From the NCBI GenBank assembly GCA_038496445.1, contig JALMLS010000332.1, forward strand, positions 62,001 to 126,000: DNA of 64,000 nt, written 5' to 3'. Below, piece after piece: positions 1 through 12,043 of the stretch. Every line of letters starts with the position of its first letter. The stretch's first letter is position 1. The DNA comes from Trichosphaerium sp. ATCC 40318. Its lineage: Eukaryota; Discosea; Flabellinia; Trichosidae. The translations under genes were made by a program, and so were the position numbers. The notes under the pieces are model-generated. The model made no database searches. It was not told the DNA's origin and was given only the letters and a program-made list of their open reading frames with translations.

Positions 1-523
1 TTACAAAGAGCTTCCTTTGTTTCTCTAGCGCCGTCATCGTTTACTTTAGAGCGTTTAGCCCGAAAACAACACGTGAAATTTAGGGTTAGGTACCAACAAA
101 AAAATCTGGGTTGAGCTTCCTCATTTCGGGCTCATACGCCAACAAACCTTTGCCTGTTTCCATGTGAACAGCGGTAATGTATTTAATAGACTCTAGAAGC
201 GCTTTGCGCTCAGAAAATGAAAAAAGAGGTGGTCGCCCTTTTCAAAAACTATTAGCGTGGAATTGCCGGTTCACTTGCTCTTACCTTTCAATCTAATGAT
301 ATTTTCATCAGTACCAAGACAAACATTAACTTGGCCATGTTCAGCAGCTCGCCGAAAAAAAGCAATATGACCAGCATGAAGCAAGTCGAAGCATCCACTT
401 ACGACTACCTAAAAGGTCTTTTTTAAACAAAGTTTAAAATAAATTTAAAAAAAACTAAACAACACTTTCGCTTTGATGGCATTACACGCTTGAACGTACT
501 ACTTTATCTTTATTTGGGTTCAT
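1..523 (-). CDS. HxGH nucleotidyltransferase (RfaE/cytidylyltransferase-like), 3' end cut by window
   Basis: Partial gene running off the left edge. It is predicted to transfer a nucleotidyl group to a sugar- or alcohol-phosphate. Exons read on the minus strand are 523-500, 408-285, 237-94 and 43-1. The first two join in frame to give VVVVSGCFDLLHAGHIAFF, the conserved start of this fold with its HxGH nucleotide-binding motif (LHAGH). Exon 3 gives KGRPPLFSFSERKALLESI and a PDFFV segment; exon 4 begins VNDDGARE, as in rfaE-type adenylyltransferases. Donors are gtacgt (499) and gtaaga (284). The start ATG at 523-521 is followed by a short MNPNKDK leader. The fold is certain. The substrate is not: glycerol-phosphate, ethanolamine-phosphate or heptose-phosphate enzymes share these motifs, and the C-terminal half is missing. 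Confidence 0.8.
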
Positions 524-2451
<1,928 letters not shown>

Positions 2452-2686
2452 ATAATATACCGGCTAAAAAATCGCCACCTGTTAAATAAAACCTTGTATT
2501 CTTCTACTCATTTGCCTTTTTTTCGTTTTCATACTAACGACTGTCAATGTATTTAGTACACTTACTTCTGTTTTTGTTTTATCACGTGAAGTATGCAATT
2601 TATTTTCAAATAAAATTAACCAGAAATAAGTTACCTTCGGACAAGATACAACGCAAATACACAACGAAGACATAGGTTCAAGCTTA

Positions 2687-3976
2687 ATGAAACGTAAAAT
2701 GGAAGAAGAACAGACACCAAAGGCTTCACAAAACGTATTTTACCTTACCAGGCTTCCAGTTGAAGTAATAGTGCATATATTACAACAAGGATCATATACA
2801 CTGCGCTCAGCCCAAACATGCCACTTGTTGCGAGAAATCGTTCATAACCATGTTGGATATCCTAAAATCAATGTTACCAGCGAAAGTGAAGTAAAATTTC
2901 TCCACGGGAGTCCTTTATTAAAGAACTCAGTTATTTCTTTTAGTCTATTCCGTAAAGTAACCGACAGCCACTTGCAATTACTAGCAGGCGCTCATTCCAT
3001 CGATTTACGACTCTGCAGCAAAATAACAAATGAAGGATTGAAGGCCTTGGCAGGTGTACACACTATTCACTTACGGTTGTGTATCTCAATAACAGATGAA
3101 GGCGTGAAGGCGTTGGTTGGTGTCCACGTGATTAATTTATCACAAACAAATATAACAGATGAAGGTGTAAAGGCGTTATCTGGTGTACACACTATTCACT
3201 TAGATTGCACAGATGTAACAGATGAAGGTGTAAAGGCATTGTCTGGTGTACATAAAATTGTTTTATCGGAAACAGATGTAACAGATGAAGGTTTGAAAGC
3301 ATTGTCTAGTGTACATACAATCTACTTAAGGCGCTGTAAGTATATAACAGATGAAGGCATCAAAGCGTTGGCTGGTGTACATAAAATCAGGTTATCATAC
3401 ACAAAGGTCACTGACAAAGGTTTGAAGGCGTTGGCTGGTGTACACACTATTCGTTTACGTCATTGTACCTTAATAACAGATGAAGGTGTTAAAGCATTGG
3501 CTGGTGTGCATAAGATTGTTTTGTCACAAACAAATATAACAGATGAAAGTGTGAAGGCATTGTCTGGTGTACATAACATTATTTTATCACAAACAAATAT
3601 AACAGATGAAGGTTTGAAGGCATTGTCTAGTGTACACACTATCCACTTACGCTGTTGTGATTCAATAACAGATGAAGGTTTGAAAGCATTGTCTAGTGTA
3701 CATACAATTAACTTGAGTCTAACAAACGTAACAGACAATGGTATTTCGGTGTTGGCTGGTGTACATAAGATAGACTTATCACAAACAAATATAACAGATG
3801 AAGGTTTGAAGTCATTGTCTAGTGTACACACTATCTACCTACGTCACTGTAACTCAATAACAGATGGAGGTTTGAAAGCATTGGTGGGTGTGCACACTAT
3901 CGATTTGTCCAACTGCTACAAGATAACAGATGAAGGCGTTAAGGTATTAAGTGGTGCACATAAGATAGAAATCTAA
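2687..3976 (+). CDS. F-box / leucine-rich repeat protein, intronless
   Basis: Probable substrate receptor of an SCF ubiquitin ligase. Of 429 residues, positions about 18-60 form an F-box-like segment (LPVEVIVHILQQGSYTLRSA) that would bind Skp1. About 15 LRR units of 22-24 residues follow, each built on ITDEGVKALAGVHTIHL with variants. The repeats are so regular that the DNA is tandemly repetitive (gatgaaggtgtaaaggc-like blocks). There is no intron, unlike most neighbours. A second in-frame ATG lies four codons downstream, so the start could be 2699. It is clearly paralogous to the minus-strand gene at 10995-11951: same F-box, same SGSPLL element, same repeat. The substrate is unknown. F-box/LRR proteins with this GVHTI-type repeat also occur, from family knowledge, in giant viruses. 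Confidence 0.9.
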   Translation: MKRKMEEEQTPKASQNVFYLTRLPVEVIVHILQQGSYTLRSAQTCHLLREIVHNHVGYPKINVTSESEVKFLHGSPLLKNSVISFSLFRKVTDSHLQLLAGAHSIDLRLCSKITNEGLKALAGVHTIHLRLCISITDEGVKALVGVHVINLSQTNITDEGVKALSGVHTIHLDCTDVTDEGVKALSGVHKIVLSETDVTDEGLKALSSVHTIYLRRCKYITDEGIKALAGVHKIRLSYTKVTDKGLKALAGVHTIRLRHCTLITDEGVKALAGVHKIVLSQTNITDESVKALSGVHNIILSQTNITDEGLKALSSVHTIHLRCCDSITDEGLKALSSVHTINLSLTNVTDNGISVLAGVHKIDLSQTNITDEGLKSLSSVHTIYLRHCNSITDGGLKALVGVHTIDLSNCYKITDEGVKVLSGAHKIEI

Positions 3977-4972
3977 TTAAAAAAGAATGGAAACGCTAAA
4001 CCCTTGTATTCTAATCTTTGAAGGTATCTCCATGTAGCTACTCTGCTATCTATAATAAATTTAGTTTCTCATTAGTATTTGAGTGTAGGTTACCAATGAT
4101 TTGCACTTAATAATTAGTGCAGTATGGGCATTATTGGTTTGCTTGTGTACAGTTTATTGCAACTTCTTATTATCAATTATCTTTCAAAAAACATGTGAGT
4201 GCCCTCAAGAAAAGCAAAAAGGATGTGAAAGGTGATCGTGTCAATTGGTTTTAAGTCTCCGGGAAATCCCGAAGAGGGGGGAGGTAGGAGTTTGAAAGGG
4301 CCACATGACACCTCTCAAAGCTCGAATGTCGAAGTAAATTCCGTCGTCGTAGTAATAGTCATATGATAAGTCCTCTTTTCGTCGGTACATCAGCTCGTAT
4401 TTTAGTAAGTATTTGTTTTGCGTATTGCCGATGGACCAACGGGACGTGTCATATGCTACCACTTGTGACATTAATGTCACAGCGAAATAACTCGAAACCC
4501 AAGCTAAGAGATTGTGCATGGACGTCTTTTTCAAGACTCCTTTACACGAACACTCAGTACGTAGTAGAGTTATATATTTATGTAGAAGCATTGAACTGCA
4601 CCTATTTTCACTATCCATTAGTATTGTAGATTATAGTGGTATTTAAAGAAGCCGAACTGACCAAGAAAAAAAAAGTGGGCAAAAAACTTGCGAGATTTCC
4701 ATTTTTCATCAAATTGACTTTTTCTGTGAATATGTGACTAAAAAAGTCAACCGTACGTAGTCAACCATTCAAGCCTTGGAATGGTTTATGTTGTGAAGTA
4801 AGACGAATTTTATTTCAGACAGGAAAGGTATGGGAAAAAAACGATTAATGAGCTTTTCTATCAACTATTTTTTTTTTGAGTCAAACTTTTGTTATTCTCT
4901 TGGCGTTTAAACAAAACAAAAGTAAAATTTATTGTCTATATGTGTGTTATACATTAATTATTTGCAAGGTAT
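3977..4972. other. Intergenic, one weak minus-strand reading frame
   Basis: Between the F-box/LRR gene and the end of the GPCR gene. A minus-strand frame of 125 codons (4618-4241, starting MDSENRCSSMLLHK) is open from ATG to stop but shows no domain, and a plus-strand frame of 88 codons overlaps it. Neither has convincing splice context or composition. The rest is A/T runs. Confidence 0.35.
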
Positions 4973-7900
4973 TCATTCAGATCCTTCTTCACTGGTACTT
5001 TCTTTAAGCAACCCTTCCTTCTCTGCATCTTCACACTTTTTCTTCCATTTGTCACGCCCACTCTTTGCCTTGTCCATCTGAACTTGTAGCCTAGGAAAAG
5101 AAACATTAGCTTCACTGATACACGTATTAAACTGGCGTACTCAGTTAATCTGTCTTTTAGATCTTGTATACGAGTATGAATATCTTCGGTAACATTTAGT
5201 TGAGAATCATCTCGTGAATCAGGAATAGTAGGTCCTATCGAGGCAGCCATTTGAAAAGAAGAATCTGTCCTACTATTTGTATACTCTGGGAAGTCTGTAT
5301 TATTACCCCACATTATATAGTGTACGCCCAAAAGAAGCACAGTGAATACTAAAAAAAAAATTAAATTAATTTAAAAGAACAATTTCTTATTAGACTTTGT
5401 TTCACGTGAATGTCACGTTTTCGAGGTTTTTTAACGTACCTACTGAGCATATGATACATAGAGATGTGAAAACAAACACTGTGGTATCAATACCACGTCC
5501 AGTTTTATCTCCAAGACTGAGAAGAATAGCGAACATTATAATTGTAAAGATACCCACATTATAAATAGCAAATGCGAGAGCTTTTGAGAAGTGGACGCTT
5601 ATTATGTTTGTTTTGGTAACAAAATAAGCAAATAAGCACCCAATGGCAACAAAGACAAGCTAAATAAGAAATTCCATAATTAGAGCAACACGTGTCAAAT
5701 AATTAAAGACGAGAAAAATGTTGTTTTTTGTTGCTGGAACTTACCTTTTCTGCGGCTAGAATTACGTCGAAAGCATCTTTAACAACATCGGAGTTTTCAC
5801 AAGTTATGAATGTTGTAGATAAATCAAAGTCGTCAGGGGATGTAGTAACACTCTTAGGATCTGCAAGTACTGAAAATAGTACAAGTACTACTGTATCAAT
5901 AATAACAAGTCCAAGTACTATGACAAGAACAGATCTCATGCTATTTCCATTGTAAGACTATTTAAAACAATAATCACGTGGCGTTATGTACCTGACGTTT
6001 CGCCTTGTATTCTTTCCTCTATTTATAACCCAAGCTAATATCGCTGTAGCAACAAGTGTCCTTTGCAGATTATAAGAGGATGAAAAAGTTGAGGTAAGTA
6101 ATTAAATACCCGAATGCAAGTGTAAAACCAAGATGAAAAGTGTATTTCTGTAAGTGACAACAAACATCAGAGTCAATAGCTGGCGTCCATATAAAAATAG
6201 TAGATCTAGATAATGTCAGTTCATGTTAAAGGAAAGCGATGAGGTAGAAATTAGTTACGTACATCATAATAATACAACCAAAAGTAAGTAGAACAGAGAA
6301 TAAAGGAAATGGTCTTCTGTTTCTCTACACGTGATTTTTAGCTACAACGTTTGGTATGAGACAAAAAAAATTGACGTTACCAGCTCGCCTACTATTACTA
6401 CTACACAATACGCTACACAAAGAAGTATCGCAATTCCAGCAATAATAGAAATTGGTACTTCACCAAAAGTTCCTTTACAGAATTGTGTTAGTTTTTTTTT
6501 TTGTGTTTTTGTGTGTGCCACGTACCCCACTCTAATTCAGGCGATCTGTTTTCAAATGGCGTTACAGGATAAACAATACTCCCAGTTGACGCTTTGTATA
6601 ACAGTTAAGATGGGTGTGAGGTTCTAGTAGCTCTGCGAACTGTTTGTGATGTGCACGTACCTTCAATTGGGTAAAGAATTTCTGCTTTGTCTATTACATA
6701 AGTACCACCTCTGTTTTGGACCTAAACAAATCTTAAACTGGTGATCGCAAAAAGCACACTGTTGCGTACCTGTATGAGATAAGGTTTCCATTTCTGACCG
6801 TGTGTAACGTCCCAAGAGTATTCACCATTAAATGTACTATTTGAAGAAAAAAAATGAGAAAATATTAAACACGTGAAGTGTTCGTATTCTATTTACACGT
6901 CGTAGACGTAGCTGACGTAGTTCAAACGTAAATAAAAATTAGAATACACGTACGCAAACTTACGTCTTAACATCGCTTTCTTAATAACTTCATGATCGAA
7001 AGTCTGTTCAGCCTAAATAAGATTGTTAGATTTTTGCCACAACCACGTTTTTCTTTCTTTCGAAAAATCACACAAATCGTACTTCGATTGTTTGTATTAG
7101 AAAAGATCCGGAAAGAAATGAAGTCAAGAAGAAAAGACTAGTAACATCATCTGCATCCTCTCCAGTAAAATTTGCAAGATTTTGGAGATATGTAGTATAG
7201 TTTCCTGCATGGAAAGTATCAGGTTTGTTGAATTGTGTCTTCAAAAGAGTCGACTCTGTAATTGCACAATGCATATTGGCTAGTGAAAAGAAGTAAGTAC
7301 GGTGGTGTAGATACAATACTAGTTACCTCCATTTGTTCTATTCATCATGTAACTCTCACCCATCAACACGTGGAAGACCATCGTTGGCGCCCTTGTGATT
7401 TTAGTAAGAAAATGTATTATTTTTATTCATTAAGTTTTACCATTCCATGTCTTCCATCTCTTTGTTCAAAAGTCTGCTCTGACTCTCCCATGTTAAATCA
7501 TATATAACATCAACATCTTTGTATTTCTATACAGCGTTTTTAGAGTCTATGTAGATAGTCAAACTAATAGCAATACTCACCTCCCTCGCCATACGTATGG
7601 CTGTTGTAGTATTTTCAAAAACATCCGGTTCAAGTTCGCTCAAATCTCTGTTATCGGTTGATAAAATGAACACTGAATATGGTGTTATACCCAAGTGTAA
7701 TTTTAGTCCAGCAACTAAACTCTAAACGAAGAAGGGTTACCAAAACTAAAAAACTAAACACCAAAAAAAAAAAAAAAAGCTGTGTCTGAAAACCAACACA
7801 ACTAAAGACAGTGATACGTACGTCGTAATAAGTTTCTAAGTCTGATCTTAGTTGTCTTATAATTAATACGGTCTTGGCATTATTCAGTCGTAGAAACGGG

Positions 7901-8732
7901 AAAGTACCATCCCAGTACCTTCGGAAGTCATAAGAACCAAAAAGAAAGCAAAAAAACCCAATAACCAAAAAAAGAAAAATAAATTGTCGAGCACTGACGT
8001 GACGACTGTAGCTTGGACTTATATTTCATCATAGAAATACAAGAAATCTAGACTACGATAGTAGTAAAGGTGCACCAAAGATCAAAGCAAAAAAAAAACA
8101 TTTTGACAAAAGAAATCTCCGTACGACTTTAAAGCGACCCTCATTGGTATAACAGAATTATAATCAAACCAACTTTCTTGAGAAGCAACCCCGGGATCAA
8201 TCTGTGTTTTTTTTGGTTAGATTTTTTGAAACGAAGTTGAAAAAAGAAAAGCAAAAAAATACTATCACCAAAAAAAAATCACGTGCCCTGAAACAGTTAG
8301 GTTCGTCATCAATTACATCCGAAATTTGGCTAAACCAATTATCATACCCACCAATCAAGAACTTTTTATCATCACCACCTTGTATCGCCTTACACCACTC
8401 AAGGTAGTCCTGAGTTCGAATGTTTAGAAGTTTTCTGCATGAATAGTCCCAATACGTACATTTTGTTTTTGAGTGATGTTCTCTCCTGAGTCCCTCGTAG
8501 TTATTTTTACGTCATAGGTTACTCCGTTAACCTGAACGCCACCGCGTTTGTTTATCCAGTCAGCAAAGAACTCAAGGCCAGTCTTAATACGTCTTTCAAA
8601 TACGCCAGTGATGAATGCTCGAAAAGAAACTGTTTCCGCAAGAGAAGCAACGAGCTCTATTGTATTGTTCTGTGGAGTCTGGCATACGCCTAAAACTACA
8701 AATATAGCTATAATGAGTACCAGTCTCGTCAT
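4973..8732 (-). CDS. Class C (GABA-B-like) G-protein-coupled receptor with periplasmic-binding ligand domain
   Basis: Plasma-membrane receptor; predicted to sense a small ligand (amino-acid-like, inferred) and signal through G proteins. It starts at ATG 8732-8730 with a signal peptide (MTRLVLIIAIFVVLGVCQ). A type I periplasmic-binding module follows (ELVASLAETVSFRAFITGVF, FFADWINKRGGVQVNGV, LRSDLETYYDSLVAGLKLHL, NGEYSWDVTHGQKWKPYLIQ). The 7TM core then reads: TM1 SIIAGIAILLCVAYCVVVIV; TM2 around PLFSVLLTFGCIIM; TM3 with the class C hallmark HLGFTLAFG; TM4 LVIVLGLVIIDTVVLVLF; an extracellular loop with Cys; TM5-7 in the exon around 5660-5440. The cytoplasmic tail (QDLKDRLTELQVQMDKAK) is coiled-coil-like, as in GABA-B receptors, and ends at TGA 4975-4973. 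There are at least 15 introns, nearly all with GTACG donors. The exon join near 7.9-8.1 kb is the least certain. Two RGS genes lie in the same window. Confidence 0.85.
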
Positions 8733-9528
8733 AGGTTAGAGTGTGGGTTGTGGTGTAGTTCTATAGAAGAAATTATGACTTTGTTGGAAATAAATGCTTC
8801 TTTTTTTAACAAAAAAGTTACATAGTTATGTTCCGGTTAGTTGGCTTTATGGCAGCTATACACGCGACCCCAAGCGCCGCCAACACATTCAATAAGCTGC
8901 AGTACACAAAATATATACTCCTGGTTATCTCTATAGTGAATACAAAGCGTAGGCATGCCAGAAAAAAAACAATGTTAAAATCCAAACTATTTGTAGCTCC
9001 AGTGTATTCTCAGGTGTACTTATGGGTTTTCATATATTCTTATGATACTTCCAACCCAACTGAGATTATTCATGGATACTACTGTAGGCTTCGCCGACAA
9101 TATGTCAAGAGGAAATAATTTTGATACGAAAAAGCGAAAAATATTTTTTATTGGTCACAAAATACTTGTTACTACTGCACAGTGATTCAGTTTGTGTCAT
9201 TTTTTTTCTTTTTTTACGACATAGAGTGCCCTGTGTTTATCTCGAGGTATCCCAAACATACACTTTTTCAGGAGACGCTTCAATACAAAGGACAACAAGC
9301 CGCAATAAGTCAAGCTGAAAACAGAATACAAGCCATCAAGAGTACCGTTTGATGCACGTGCGTCGTATAGTCTTTGTACATCACGAGCCGGAGTTCAGCC
9401 TTGGTTTATGAGATGTTGCGAGTGTGCCAGGTAAAATGAGAAACCACAGAAACCTCATTATGTGGTTTAATTAAGTCGGTATTAAAAAACTTGTTGGTGG
9501 TGGTTTTCAACTAAGCTGGAGTAAGTTC
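8733..9528 (+). other. Region upstream of the K+ channel; possible small spliced gene at about 8828-9350
   Basis: No recognisable gene. A plausible short gene begins at ATG 8828 (MFRLVGFMAAIHATPSAANT, mitochondrial- or membrane-like). Exon-like pieces follow: a segment at about 9092-9160 (GFADNMSRGNNFDTKKRK) and a final one at about 9272-9352 (ETLQYKGQQAAISQAENRIQ) ending in TGA. The pieces have intron-like spacers, but I could not join them all in one frame. They might also be upstream exons of the channel gene. Confidence 0.25.
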
Positions 9529-9561
9529 AAATGCTTTCGAAAAACATTTTAACGTTTCAAA

Positions 9562-10842
9562 GTGAAAGGGCTAGTATCAAGGCTAAGCCTCCCAAAAGGA
9601 GGGCGTTTTGAAACGAGTATAATATCTGTACTTCAGTTTATATCTGATAGCGAGGTATACGCAGCTTTGAGCGTATTTACAGCGTTCGTAACGTTTTCCG
9701 CTTTACTTTTCGTTGTTATCGAAGGTAAACGACTACAAAATAGTATAAATCTCATCTTAGCGTTGTTTAGGTTGGTTTGGTGGACACGTAGAATTTGGAT
9801 TTATTGGCGCGGTTTATTTCATCTTTACAACCATTACAACCGTGGGTTATGGCGATGTAGTACCTCAAACGAGTGCGTAATGCAATTTTAAAAAAAACTG
9901 ACAGCCTGTTGTACATTTAACGTTTGACGCGTTTAACGTCTCTAATAGTACTTGGATCTATAGTAAACGTAATTATTGGTCACGTTGGTGTTGGTTTGTG
10001 CTATTATGTCTTCGAAGTTACAACGAGCGCAACATTATCTTGGGTAGACTCTATAACGCGGATACAGCATTTAAATCTTTTTCCTGCGTTAACGAAATCA
10101 ACACGTTTTCGTAAACTGTTTTGGGCCGTTATCATCTATTTGGTGCTTGTTATAGAGTCTGCTATTTTATTTGGCATGTTAGAGACACATCATGATGGTA
10201 CGTTGAGTTTTAAACGAAAGAAACTGCAAAACTTTCGGGCGGTTTTTTTTTTTTGAGTGGAGTTTTTTCTTTGTTTGTTCGTTTTATCACGTGTTGACGT
10301 GTTTAAAAGGTAATCAATGGCATTTTTGGCAAGGCACATGGTTTAGTTTTGTAACACTTACTACGATGGGTTATGGAGATTTTGCCCCAAAGACATCTAT
10401 GGGCAGACTTCTTGTTGTTGTAAGTTTCTATTATTTATTTTTTTTTAAAATCGAGTTGAGTCTTCCTTACGTACAATAATAGGTCAATGGTACCCTCGGT
10501 TTTGGTATGGTTGTATTCATATTTGGTTCTCTTGGTACTTATATCGTTAAATTAATCCGTGATTGGGCTACAAATGAACTGACAGAACTAGCCAAGGCAC
10601 GAACTCTTTTTTTTTGAATTAAATGGATTCTTTTTTCTTAAATTTGACACTTCGCCTAGGCTCGGCCCTCTCTTTCTCCTAGGAGTCCTCGTTTTGAGAG
10701 CCATGACTTTGATCGTGTTAGTGCATATTTAGATACTTGCATTATGCAAACATCAACTCCAAGGGAACGTGAAGGTCTGTTAGCAATATTTAAGGAAGCA
10801 CAAAAACAACTTGAAGTAAAAAAGTACAAGAAAGTTGAATGA
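9562..10842 (+). CDS. Two-pore-domain potassium channel (N-terminus not resolved)
   Basis: Integral membrane K+ channel subunit. Order: a TM segment (VYAALSVFTAFVTFSALLFV); pore 1 TTITTVGYGDVVPQT with the TVGYG filter; a TM (GSIVNVIIGHVGVGLCYYVF); a TM (LFWAVIIYLVLVIESAILFG); pore 2 TLTTMGYGDFAPKT; a last TM (GFGMVVFIFGSLGTYIVKLI); then a cytoplasmic Ser/Pro-rich tail ending at TGA 10840-10842. Two pores and four TMs fit the K2P/TPK type; a fungal TOK type would need four more TMs upstream, which I could not find. The first exon has no in-frame ATG from 9562, so the true start is upstream and spliced (9528 onwards is a candidate area). The intron at 10597-10659 begins GC, not GT; reading across it gives ELAKARPSLSPRSPRF. 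Subunits should pair as dimers. Confidence 0.85.
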
Positions 10843-10994
10843 TTGATTTATTGCCCACCACTGTAAAAAAAAAAATAAAGTATTTTATATTATTACTAAG
10901 AAGCCATTGTAAAACTTCGTGAAGAATTCTTTTTTCTCAAGGGCTCAACCGTATTGGAATGCAGGTACTCTGAAACATAAAACAACATTTTATT

Positions 10995-11951
10995 TTAACC
11001 ACGTGTTTTAACATGATGTAGTATGACACCTTGAAGTTCCAAAGCATTCATTATTTTTGTACTCAGCTGTCCGCTATGAAACAAATATTTCAAACCAACT
11101 AATTTTAGTACACCTTCACCACTTATACATAAGCAATCATTAATATGAAGTGATTTTACACCAACTAAAGATGCAATACCAACATCTGTAACAGATTGAC
11201 AACCCGAGATATCAATTGTGTTTACTTCCAATCCTTTGAGCCCTTCATCTGTTACTTTAGTATATGCTAACTCAATATTGTATACACCAGATAATGCTTG
11301 TAAGCCTTCATCTGTCACATTGGTATACGATAAATTAATTCGATATACTCCAGCTAACGCTTTTATCCCTTCGTCCGTTATAGACCAACAATACCTCAAC
11401 TCAATACTGTGCACACCTTTTAATGCCTTCAAACCCTCATCTGTAACTGTATGAATACCAGATAAATCAATCTCATGGACCCCAGCTAAGGCTTTAATGC
11501 CTACATCTGATACAGCTGTGTTTTGTAAATTGATTGTGTGCACTCCAGCTAAAGCTTTGATACCTTCATCTGTTACTGAAGTACCATCAAGGTAAATGGT
11601 ATGTACTCCTTTTAGCGCTTTTATGCCTTCATCTGTAACACCCTTGCATTCAGAAAGCTGCACTGTCTTTACACCTTTAAGTAGCTTCAAATGACTATCG
11701 TTTAAGATGTGTAGGATAAAAAACAAACCAATTGGCGTATTCTGAAGTAAAGGGCTTCCAGAAAGCAATTCCACCTCATCTATACTTGAGATATTGATAT
11801 AGGGGTATCCTACGTGGTTATTGACGATATCTCGAATGAAACGGCATGTTTGAGCTGAGCGTAGTGTAAACGAGCCGCATTTAAGAATATGAACTATCAG
11901 TTCAACTGGCATGCCCAAGAGGTTGAAGTTGTCATTAAACTCACGTTCCAT
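10995..11951 (-). CDS. F-box / leucine-rich repeat protein, intronless paralogue
   Basis: Of 318 residues, the N-terminal F-box segment (LGMPVELIVHILKCGSFTLRS) and the RDIVNNHVGYPYINIS stretch match the gene at 2687-3976. Eight or nine LRR units (VTDEGIKALKGVHTIYL type) follow, and the C-terminal 40 residues are diverged. It would act as an SCF adaptor by homology. It is intronless like its paralogue and in opposite orientation, 7 kb away with three unrelated loci between, so it is not a fresh tandem copy. The start ATG at 11951 lies only 92 bp from the start of the divergent FCP1-like gene, so the two probably share a promoter. The repeat number is about half that of the paralogue. Confidence 0.9.
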   Translation of the reverse strand: MEREFNDNFNLLGMPVELIVHILKCGSFTLRSAQTCRFIRDIVNNHVGYPYINISSIDEVELLSGSPLLQNTPIGLFFILHILNDSHLKLLKGVKTVQLSECKGVTDEGIKALKGVHTIYLDGTSVTDEGIKALAGVHTINLQNTAVSDVGIKALAGVHEIDLSGIHTVTDEGLKALKGVHSIELRYCWSITDEGIKALAGVYRINLSYTNVTDEGLQALSGVYNIELAYTKVTDEGLKGLEVNTIDISGCQSVTDVGIASLVGVKSLHINDCLCISGEGVLKLVGLKYLFHSGQLSTKIMNALELQGVILHHVKTRG

Positions 11952-12043
11952 TGTGCCGCTAGTGTAAAAATAGGCAGCTTTTGAAGAGCTTGCTTAAATG
12001 GTAGGTTTATTAAGTTATTGTTTTGGTTTTAACTCGTGCCAGC

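Noticed and set aside
3040-3960. CRISPR-like or satellite-like periodic repeats
   Set aside because: The period of about 66-72 bp matches 22-24 codon LRR units in one open frame, and similarity follows codons; there are no spacers.
2687-3976. Endogenous giant-virus insertion
   Set aside because: The F-box/LRR and MORN_2 genes are single genes between ordinary spliced host genes, with no viral core gene nearby; a viral link stays a question of family history only.
4241-4618. 125-codon minus frame as a gene
   Set aside because: ATG to stop is open, but a plus-strand frame overlaps, no domain is seen and splice context is lacking; mentioned only as weak.
9562-10842. Eight-TM fungal TOK channel
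   Set aside because: Only four membrane segments and two pores can be supported; no upstream TM exons could be joined, so the K2P type is preferred.
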